NCBI GenBank assembly: GCA_023053685.1
Contig: JALIGW010000001.1
Span: forward strand, 159,502,547-159,566,546
DNA from: Diadophis punctatus similis
Taxonomy: Eukaryota; Chordata; Lepidosauria; Squamata; Dipsadidae
Length of the DNA: 64,000 nt
Direction: 5' to 3'
Shown: positions 55,540-64,000 of the stretch, piece by piece
Position numbering within the stretch: position 1 is the first letter of the stretch
Layout: each line of letters starts with the position of its first letter
Made by a program: the position numbers and the translations under genes
Notes under the pieces: generated by a model
The model's input: the letters and a program-made list of their open reading frames with translations, nothing else
Database searches by the model: none
What the model was told of the DNA's origin: nothing

Positions 55540-56690
55540 AGACATCTTTTTTTTTAAATTTTTTTTATTTTTTCACCAAACTTACACAAACATGCATACA
55601 TATACCATTTTATCAAAACATCCATAATTATATATTTCTATCCAAAATATCATAAACATATAACCTTAATTTGCTCCTTTTATACTTTTATCTCCAGTCT
55701 GGTTTCCTTCTAAATTTCATACTACTCCCCTCCCTCTCCCTCTCTCCTCTACCTTCTTTCTCCCTCTCTACTTCTTTCCTACTTCCCTCCTCTCTCTCTC
55801 TCCCCTTCCTTTCTACTTCCTCTTTCTCCCTCTTATCCTCCCCTGAATACATCTAATCATAATCCATTTTATGGTTCGCAGACTAGCAATTCAAAAACTC
55901 TAACTTCATTCCAGCATCAGAGCTATTTCTTAAACTTGTATCTTTCCCTTTATCTATATTTATATGTTTAATATATTCTTCCAGATATATCTACTATTGT
56001 CCTAATGCTGCCTCCTTCCTCCTATTTTTGTCACCTGGGTCTACCACCTCCAATTTCAACTTTTTTCCAGATTAATCGCTATGGCTTAACTTCCAAAAAT
56101 ATTCATTATCTCTTATGCCTCTTAATTTTAGGCCGTATTGCTCCCTCTCCTCAGTTAATATCTTTAATCATCATCATCATCATCATTTTTTAGTTCTATC
56201 ATTTTTAAATGCCCTAGATTTCTAATTTCTTTTTCCCCTTTCATATCTCCCTTCCAACTTTCTTACTCAATTTTTTTTATTTTAACTCATTCTCTATATT
56301 TAAACAAATACAATCCTTGTCATTACTGTTCCATCCATTGGTTAATAACATTCTAAGTTCCCCATAATAAAAAATCCAACTTATAAATTATATAATCTTA
56401 TATAAAGACCTTTAAAAGTATTGATTATACAAATCTTATATCATTCCAACAATACTAATAATTATCTGAATCTTTTCAATATTAAATCAGGTTTGTAAGT
56501 TATACAAGTCTTATATAAAACAAATCTTGTAAAAAAGGGTAGTAATTGTTCAAATTATATATCCTTCCAATAATTGACCTACTGTGGTCTAATTTATTTC
56601 CCTTCTTTTCTTTATTCTTTTTTTCCTGTCAACATCAATATTTAGTTCAGTTAATTCAAAATTTAATTTATTAGCCTATAAAAAAAACTT
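55540..56690 (-). mobile_element. Probable L1 LINE 3' region, inactive
   Basis: A T-rich start followed by ACCAAACTTACACAAACATG parallels the 3' end of the L1 at 23817. The body is AT- and CT-rich without an intact frame. It includes a (CTTCC/CTCT)n stretch at 55725-55845 and (ATC)n at 56167-56187. Confidence 0.45.
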
Positions 56691-57087
56691 CAGTGATGTA
56701 ATTTAAAAGGTTGCAGACTCACTAATTACTTAGGCTTATTACTCACAAAATTAGCCTCAATAAATTTTAAAGTTCTATTTATATGGATTCTTCTTACTCT
56801 GTAACCATTAAATGATTTCTCAATTGGAGGGAAATATACTAACCAATTGTTCAATGTGTGAAGCTAAGCTCCACCTCCTTTCAACCCCAGCACCTAGATA
56901 AGATAGAAAATGGAGGGAAAATGAACTTCTGTAAATGTTTCCTAGAGGAGTCAGTCCTGAGACTGAAAATTGTTCCTTGCTGTTGTTTTGGTTTCAAAGA
57001 AAATCCAGATTCTGCCTTAAATTTCTTTAAATGTCAACAATAGCTTTTCAACAATAGAGGCATAAAATCAAGACACCTGAAGTGTTA

Positions 57088-57625
57088 GTTAGTACCCTTT
57101 TATAATGCCTTGGTAAGATCACACTTAGAATATTGCATCCAGTTTTGATTGCCACAATATTAAGAAAATGTTATGACTCTAGGTAGACTACAGAGAAGAG
57201 CAACAAAGATGATTAGGGGACTGGAGGCTAAAACATAAGAAGAATGATTGCAGGAATTGGGTATCTCAAGTTTAATGAAAAGAAGAACTAAGGACAGGAT
57301 AGAAGTGCTCCAATATCTAAGGGGTTGCCATAAAGAAGAGGGGTTCAACCTTTTCTCCAAAGCACCTGAGGACAGGACAAGAAGCAATGGATGGAAACGA
57401 ATCAAGGAGAGAAGCAACCTAGAATTAAGGAGAAATTTCCAGACAGTGAGGACAATTAACCAGTGGAACCAGCTTGCCTTCAAAAGTTGTGGGTGCTCCC
57501 AACATTGGAGGTTTTTAAGAAATGATCGGACAGCCATTTGTCAGAAATGGAACAGGTTCTCCTGCTTGAGCAAGGGGTTGGACTAGAAGACCTCAAAGGT
57601 CCCTTCCAACTCTATTATTCTGTCA
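57088..57625 (+). mobile_element. CR1 LINE 3' end
   Basis: It parallels 9478-10040 throughout, from ATAATGCCTTGGTAAGATCA to GGTTGGACTAGAAGACCTC and TCCCTTCCAACTCTATTATT. A 112-codon frame (57248-57586) covers the RT C-terminus with some damage. Confidence 0.9.
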
Positions 57626-58104
57626 CTTCAAGAACTTAAAGTCAGTTTGTACTGTAGGATTGAGATTTGTTTTTTCTTCACACACTGGTGTCTATATTTA
57701 AAAAGTTACACCTTTTTTTCATTAAAAATAACATGCCAGAATATGACTAGATAGAATACTGGATCCAAGTTTTCATTAGCTGGGCTGACTCCATTCTATG
57801 GTTACACAGGATGGTCTGATGCGGTCTTAAGGCATGAGAAAGCCTTATCACCTCCAAGTCTTAGACATTCTTGCTTGTGATTGTAAGAAATCAGTGTTTA
57901 TCAGAAAATCTTTGGGGAAGAATTAGGGTTCAACTCTAAGCTTCTGCTCTAGAAAAATGAGCATCTAGCAAAAAACATAAACAGGCTCTTCAATTGTTGT
58001 TTATTTGATTCACATCTAGCTTATTTCAGATATTGAGGCAGTGTACACAGTGTTCCTTCCTCTTTTATTTTTTTATCCCACCTAACAAACAACCTGAAAG
58101 GTAA
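57626..58104. other. Non-coding, unannotated
   Basis: No gene or element recognised. Confidence 0.4.
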
Positions 58105-58294
58105 CAAGGCTGAAAGGTAATCAGTGGAACAGCTTGCCTCCAGAAGTTGTGAATGCTCCAACACAAAGTTTTTAAGAAGATGTTGGATAACCATTTGTCT
58201 GAAGTGATGTAGGGTTTCCTGCCTAAGCAGGGGATTGGACTAGAAGACCTCCAAGGTCCCTTCCAACTCTGTTATTATTATATTATTATTATAG
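58105..58294 (+). mobile_element. CR1 LINE 3' end, short
   Basis: AATCAGTGGAACAGCTTGCC, then GGGATTGGACTAGAAGACCT, ending in (TTATTA)n. Confidence 0.85.
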
Positions 58295-58295
58295 G

Positions 58296-58415
58296 GCTGA
58301 GAGCGTACGACCGGCCAAATATCACCCAGTGAGCATCAGATGCCGAAAAAAGGGAAGCCAAACCTGGATCTTTTGGCTTCTAGTCCGACAACTTCTGCGC
58401 TATTCCAGGTAACTT
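58296..58415 (-). repeat. SINE fragment related to 41697
   Basis: On minus it reads a tRNA-like head, then TCACTGGGTGATATTTGGCC and GGTCGTACGCTCTCAGCCC, the same core as the SINE at 41697. Confidence 0.5.
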
Positions 58416-59455
58416 TTAAAATAGCTTCAGCATTTACACCTCTACATTCCTCTAAGGCAGCGTTCTTGGGGTTTGTTTAAAATGTACAAAATGTCTCTCA
58501 GACCTGTTTGTGATTTCCCAATCCTGAGATACTTGGATAGGCCTAGGCCTCAGCCTCTGGCAGTCTTGAAAAAAAGCCCTGCTGTATGAAGGCAGCAGCC
58601 AGGAACTTGCTCTGTTTCCCCCTCTTTACAGTCACCTCAACCACCTTTTTTTTCCTGTCATCGGAGTCCCCACAAAACTCTCCTCAGGCCAGAAACTTGT
58701 TTTTCCCTACGGCAGGTCCTAAGGGCCATAAAGCCTCCCCCCCCCCACTTTCCACAGAGCCTATAGGTGGCGAAGCTGCACAGGCAGGCGGAAGTTTGAG
58801 AGCCTCTCTAGGATGCTTGAAGGCATCTCCTCACTCCACTTTTAAATTAAAAGAACAAATTAAGCATACAAAAAAAAGGAAGGTGGCAATCTCCTCAATC
58901 ATCTTTGTTTCCAAGAACGTTCTGGACTCCAAATAGGTGTTCTGACTGGGGGGGGGGTTTGGACACAAATGTAACACTGAACCACAGAGCTTTGGCCACT
59001 AGTGCCAAATCAGGACAGTGATAACAGCTCACTTGGGGTGCAAGGAAGGATGACAGGGAGTAGTTTGCTTTTTGGACAATTCATCTTTTGAGGTTGCACA
59101 CACTTACTGTGACAGTTATTTTATGAGTGAGCAAAAACCCTTCCCTTCAAGACAGTTGGAGCATCCATCGCTTGCTCTGAAAATGAACTGATCCCGCCCC
59201 CAACAACTGGAAACATTAAATACAAGCTATGCAATTCTGTTACTATGGCAAATCAACAAATGAAGCTTGCATTTTAGTTATTGATTTCCTGAAAATATTG
59301 GACAGAAAGTATACCTGCAAAAATATATGTTAAGCTAATTTAATTTAACATCCTTTTCAACACTGTGGTATTACATGAACAACAATGTTCAGCAATTGAC
59401 AATCATTTCAGAGAGAAAAAATCTTTTTTATCGTCTTGTTATTTCTGAGGTTTGA
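58416..59455. other. Non-coding, unannotated
   Basis: Poly-C (58736-58746) and poly-G (58948-58957) runs are present. The 116-codon plus frame at 58586-58936 has no recognisable family. Confidence 0.4.
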
Positions 59456-59505
59456 GTAGATCTACATGTCTATACCTGTAACCAGGTATAGGCATGTAGA
59501 TCTAC
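59456..59505. repeat. 23-bp hairpin with a 4-base loop
   Basis: GTAGATCTACATGTCTATAC plus CTG at 59456-59478, loop TAAC, and the complementary arm at 59483-59505 with a single mismatch. GTAGATCTAC is itself palindromic. Confidence 0.85.
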
Positions 59506-60655
59506 ATGTATCATCAACAAATGATTACATTTTTCTGATGTTGGATAGCATTTCATCTCCAATTCAAAAATGGAAAAGGGTACCATTAAAGCATTAAAAT
59601 TAAGAGTTCATTTTTACAAAAATACGGATCATATGGCCCGTGAAAAATTATCTTGCACATATGGGAATGCTCTCTCAGGTGCAGAGTTATGAAAACAGAA
59701 CTACAGATTTATTTCAACATATATAATGTGGCCAGAAACTATTGTCAAGAAAATCTAACTCCAATATCCTATAGTTGAGTCAACCTAAGAAGTTTAATAT
59801 GCCTGGATTGGGCCACAGATCCATTTAATCCACTGTTTTATACCACACAGTGGCATCTGAATACATATGAGAACTGAACAAGCTTGATCTGGAGACAGAT
59901 CATCACTATTACCAACACCACCCCTTCCTTAATTGTTTCCCAACCAACAATACTGAAGAATTGTGTTTATGATTCAGAAGGCAATGAACAGTACTCACTC
60001 ATGGACTGATCTTCCGTGAACCTATCCAATCCCCCTTTAAACCAATCCGAATTGTTAGTTTGCTAACTACAAATTTTAACTAGGCATTGTGTGAAAAGGC
60101 ATTTTCTTCCATTGGTGCAGAATCTTCTTTTATCTAGCTTCAGTGGAATAAAATGGATTCTAACATTGTGACAGAGGGAAAAATGTCATCAGTCTCCTTG
60201 TCACCCCTTCTACCATGTATTTCCTTATCTTCCTTTGTTACAGATTGAAGAGGCCCAATTGCTGTAATGCTTCTTGATAGTAAGAGTTACTTGAGCCTCC
60301 TAATCAACTCTTTTCAATTATTTTCTAGTTATAACACTTACTTAAGGTACAGGTATGAGAATTGTATGTAACACATTTAGCTTGTTTGTATAACAGCATT
60401 ATTTTTATCAACAGTTCTATTTTTAACTGCCTACCTAATTACAGTAAGCATGGCTTTTGACTTTTTATTTTTACAGCAAGTGGTGTACACACTGGATTGA
60501 CATTGTTCCTAAGCTTCCATAATAACTCTAAGATTTCTCTTCAGAAATTACTCACATGATTTTGCATAGTGCCTTTGCTTACATATTAAGAAAACCAGGT
60601 AGAGAAAGAGATTATGTTTGACTTTCTGTTTTCCCAAAGAACACAGGTGTTGTGG
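59506..60655. other. Non-coding, unannotated
   Basis: No gene or element recognised. Confidence 0.4.
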
Positions 60656-60657
60656 CC

Positions 60658-61195
60658 CAGCAGAGTTGGCGGCAGACTCAGACAATGAGGAGGTTGGGGA
60701 GGAACTTGGGCCAGTTCTGGCGTCTGGGGAAGGCTCTGATGGATGCTCTGTGTCGGAGGGAGAGATAGAGCCAAGGCAGCTGCCTTTGTAGGCTGATAAG
60801 AGTGAGGAGAAAGAACAGCTGGGGCCTGTTCCAGATGCACATATGTGCAGAGCAGTTAGAAGAGGTGAGCAATAGAGGACAAGGCGTCGACTCAGGAAGC
60901 AAAGCACACGTGGACGCTGAATGGCCCCTCCCTGGCTGGGGAATAAATAGAAGGAAAGGGGAGTGGTTGTCGTAGGAGACAACAGTTCATATTTCTGAAG
61001 ATTTTGCTCATTGTGTTTTGTGCCACAAAGACTGCTTGCCAGAACTTAATTTGCAGCTCACGGCCTTGCAATTATCACAAGGAACTGATAAGGTCTGTAC
61101 TGCAGTTAACTCCTTGAAGGACTATTGCCTGGACTTTTCAGTGGGTGAATGCAATTAATTCACAAGAGGTAAATAAAGAGGGGTTTTTCGGGACA
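60658..61195 (+). mobile_element. Possible solo LTR or LTR-like repeat
   Basis: It begins TGTTGTGGCCCAGCAGAG, has an AATAAATAGA box near 60941 that could act as TATA, and AATAAA near 61173 about 20 bases before the end. No flanking duplication could be matched, so the assignment is tentative. The L2 tail begins directly after it. Confidence 0.35.
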
Positions 61196-61196
61196 A

Positions 61197-61925
61197 GGAG
61201 TCTGTTTAGTTTAGTTTACTTTATTGTCACTGCACCTCGTACAACAAAATTAAATGCCATCTTCAGTGTACATTATAATTATAAAAATAAAACACAAACA
61301 CACATCCTTCACATTCTATACAATTGAATTAAAAACCAATATTGCATTAATATTGCACTATACAGTAGAATTGAATATAGTTACTGCCCTAGGATAGAAG
61401 CTGTTTTTCAGCCTGTTTGTCCTTGTTTTTATTATCCTGTACCGTCTGCCAGTGGTAATAGTTCAAAAAAAGGGTGCCTAGGATGAGATGGATCTTTAAG
61501 AATGTTTTGAACTTCTTAAGGCAGTGGGAGCTATAACACTCTTCCAAAGAGGGGAGAGAGAAACCAATGATCCTCTGGGCAATGACGTTAACCCTCTGGA
61601 GTGCTGTCTTATCTGCCACTGTGCAATTGGCAAATCATACACAGATCCAATAAGTTAAATTACTCTCTATGGTGCAGCGTTAGAAGGTCACCAGCAGTTT
61701 TTCATTCAGTTGTTGTTTCCTGAGAAGTCTCAGGTAGTATAATCTCTGCTGGACCCTTTCGACCAGTGCTGCAATGTGAGTGCCCCAGGTCAGGTCCTCT
61801 TTTATGATAACACCCAGAAACTTAAAACTGGCCACTTGCTCCACTCGGTCTCCATTGATAAGCAAGGGCTAGATGTCTAATCTATTCCTTCTATAAGAAG
61901 TTTCTTGCTTCTGCTAAGGCTGGGT
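61197..61925 (-). mobile_element. L2-like LINE 3' part
   Basis: Minus-strand frames read VEQVASFKFLGVIIKEDLTW, RVQQRLYYLRLLRKQQLNEK and ALQRVNVIAQRIIGFSLPSL, the reverse-transcriptase C-terminal blocks of L2-type LINEs, in separate frames (61680-61865 and 61389-61619). The 3' end on minus includes the TTTTGTTGTACGAGGTGCAG block and an A-rich tail with TAAACTAAACTAAAC at 61197-61215. Confidence 0.85.
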
Positions 61926-61959
61926 CAGAACAGGCTACAAATTCCAATGTTTTGAATTA

Positions 61960-62680
61960 CAGGCAGACCTCAATTTACAGCCACAATTGGGATTGGAAAT
62001 TTTGTGTAAGTTTGTGATTTTTGTATTCATTTATTATTAAATTGCCTAATGGTTTGAGGCGACTCTGAGCGGCTTACAAAATGAAAAAATATGCAAATAT
62101 GAGAACAATTATAAACATTAAAAGGTTACAATTTTAAAAAATCAAACAAATTCAAAACCCTACGTTTGGAACGGACAAACAATGGTATCATCTATTACTG
62201 CACCAACCACCTCCGCCAAGCCATCATAGCAATGTTTTAAGGCATTCCTGAAGGCCAAATGAGAGGGAATGGCTTTAATAAGATGTTCCATAGGGCTGGA
62301 GCTGTGGCAGAAAAGGCTCTTCTTTCACCAGCTGAAATTCCTTGGTGGTTGTAAATCAAGGCACCCATGTGACCAGACCCAATTTTATGACTGCTTTTAC
62401 AAGAGTCATCAGTCTGAACCCATTCTTCAGAATGGGCATTTTTTGCCAGAAACCAGTAAAAAATGTCTCAAATCATGGACATGTGACTGCAGGATACTAC
62501 ACCACAACACTGAAACCAGATGTAAACCGGAGCCTGTTACCAAGCTCCTGAAATGTGGTCATGTGACTGTGATGGGGGGGGAGACACACATTTTATGCCA
62601 GAAGTGCTGTACAGGTTGTAAAATCTCCTTCCTGAAGCTGTCATTAAATGACCAGTTGAAAATTGAAAATTACCTGTACA
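61960..62680 (+). repeat. Diverged MITE split by a LINE fragment
   Basis: Left end AGGCAGACCTCAATTTACAG and right end GAAAATTACCTGTA resemble the CAGGTAGTCCT family. A LINE tail is inserted at about 62030-62345. Confidence 0.5.
62030..62345 (-). mobile_element. LINE 3' end fragment, same family as 8816
   Basis: It contains GAGGCGACTCTGAGCGGCTT (compare the GGGCGGCTCACAGC block at 8880) and AAGATGTTCCATAGGGCTGG. The A-rich tail on minus lies near 62030. Confidence 0.5.
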
Positions 62681-62754
62681 GATCACTCATCCAGCAACCA
62701 GAAGTTACAGTAGTGCTGAACAATGAGATGACGGGTTCTTAAAGTTGCAGTTGT

Positions 62755-63065
62755 TGCAGCATCCCTACGGTCATATGTTTTGAGCACTTGGAAACTGATG
62801 TATACTTATGATGGTTGCAGCATCCCGCAGTCACGATTGCCATTTGCAACATTCACAATTGGCTTCCAACAAGCAGCGCCAATGGGGAAGCTGGCAGGAA
62901 GTCACAAATTGCAATCATGTGATATTAATGATCCATGGCAATTCATTTATTGACAGCAGCTGGGACTGCCATAGTAAGTTGGACATGGTCATGTGATTTT
63001 TCAATTTATGACATTACTTAGCGATGGAGCTGCTGGTCCCAACTGTAGTGAAAACTACCTGTATT
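62755..63065 (+). repeat. Diverged relative of the TA-flanked MITE
   Basis: The right end reads GATGGAGCTGCTGGTCCCAA, then GAAAACTACCTGTA. Left end unclear. Confidence 0.4.
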
Positions 63066-63299
63066 CTCCTGAGTAAGAATTGCCAGGATTGCAAATGTGG
63101 CCAATTGTGTATTACATGCTTGTCCCCCTTGGTTCTTTCCAGAAATCTAAATGAATCTTGTTTCTAGGACTTGACAATTACCTTGAAAACTTACCAAGGT
63201 AATTTGCCCACACAACTTACACCTAGCATAATTAAAGTGGTCTTACTCTAAATCTTTCTCATATTTGCCCCCTCCCCCCTTGGATTTAATAATGTATAG

Positions 63300-63662
63300 G
63301 ATAGGTAGTCCTTGGTTAATAATAGCAATTGAGACTAAACTTTCTACTGTTAAACAACATGGTGATAATGAGAGACCATGCTGCTTAGGAATGGCCTTTC
63401 CAGCAGTTCTAGTTGCCGTTAAGTGTATCACATGACATCATTAAGCCTGACTTCATGTGGTTGCCATTTGTGATCTCCTGCCAGCTTCCCTATTGACTTT
63501 GCTGTCAGAAGCCAGCAATGGGAGTCACAAATGACAACCATGTATGTGACTGTAGGATACTGTGACAGACAGAACGAGTGAGTATTGGTCGGTAGTACCA
63601 GTGGTTCAGTATTGTCATAAGTCCAAACAGTTGTTGAATGGTCATTAAGTGAGTCCACTTGT
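63300..63662 (+). repeat. Diverged relative of the TA-flanked MITE
   Basis: Left end GATAGGTAGTCCTTGGTTAA, right end AAGTGAGTCCACTTGTA; body words such as GGTCATTAAGTGAGTC match the family. Confidence 0.55.
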
Positions 63663-63739
63663 AATCTCTAATAGCCTGTTCCACTCTTTATTGTCTTGCT
63701 ACCTTCTCTATGATTTCATCAGATTTGGTCACCTTCTGT

Positions 63740-64000
63740 CTAAATCATTGCAATGTGCTCTGAATGAGACTTCCCCTGAAGCTATGGCTATGCTGCAGCA
63801 ATGTAAGTAGTTACAGGTAATTACATCCATATCTCAGTGCACCCATGTCACACTTCTACTTTGTTAACTCCCAATGGGCTTCCAGATGCAAGATACTGGT
63901 TTTCATCTATGAAGCCCTCCATAACATAGGGCTGGCTGGCTTATCTGCAGCACCTGCTGTCTCCAATTATTCTGGCTATCCCACAAGGGCTGAGAGGGTA
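63740..64000 (+). mobile_element. LINE reverse-transcriptase fragment running off the window
   Basis: The plus strand encodes, with damage, the segment before the LPPEIR-type C-terminus of the 8816 family: SQWASRCKILVFIYEALHNI followed by G-L-A. Upstream stops show it is dead. It continues beyond the window. Confidence 0.55.

Noticed and set aside
60548..60982. 144-codon Ser/Pro-rich minus frame
   Set aside because: Lies within an LTR-like repeat; no domain and no initiation context.
1..64000. CRISPR arrays, operons, prophage or bacterial defence systems
   Set aside because: The sequence is vertebrate nuclear DNA; no direct-repeat/spacer array or bacterial gene organisation is present.

Overview
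The window looks like nuclear DNA of a squamate reptile, most probably a snake. It is intron-rich, AT-rich DNA dominated by interspersed repeats typical of that group: tRNA-derived Sauria-type SINEs with (AATAGC)n tails, CR1 LINE 3' ends (one with an AGAATAGAATAT-type microsatellite at its tail), Bov-B/RTE, L2-like and L1 LINE pieces, many short hAT-type and TA-flanked MITEs, and solo LTRs. Codons use the standard code, introns have vertebrate splice signals, and there are no bacterial features.

Layout. Bases 1-144 are an internal coding exon of a gene matching RSPH14 (radial spoke head 14), plus strand, followed at once by an ~830-bp polypurine tract. From about 11.1 kb down to 2.1 kb on the minus strand runs an unnamed secreted-protein gene that can be followed through three exons with compatible phases: a signal-peptide exon (10963-11073), a 40-bp exon (10334-10373) and a 1542-bp exon (2104-3645) encoding a four-cysteine CUB-like domain and a long Ser/Thr-rich tail; its last exon(s) were not found. 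From 15299 to 19918 lies a complete Ty1/copia LTR retrotransposon: 264-bp LTRs that read as identical, a 5-bp target duplication AAATC, a primer site matching the anticodon arm of initiator tRNA-Met, and one open 1330-codon gag-pol frame. From 20 to 48 kb there is no confident gene except one orphan exon candidate (20836-20947, minus); the rest is repeats and plain non-coding DNA. The only complete host coding region is B3GNT2 (48173-49366, minus), a single-exon coding sequence of 397 codons with a splice acceptor 9 bases before its ATG. From 49.4 to 64 kb only repeats and unannotated sequence are seen.

How it fits together. The host genes (RSPH14 exon, CUB gene, B3GNT2) share no pathway that the sequence shows; they are neighbours. 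The striking content is mobile DNA. The copia element appears young and structurally competent. Several GC-rich hAT-type MITE copies carry the palindrome TGCGCATGCGCA, which equals the NRF1 binding consensus, so they may have scattered transcription-factor sites. For about a dozen MITEs and LTRs both ends and the target-site duplications could be read directly, which fixes exact boundaries and nesting order.
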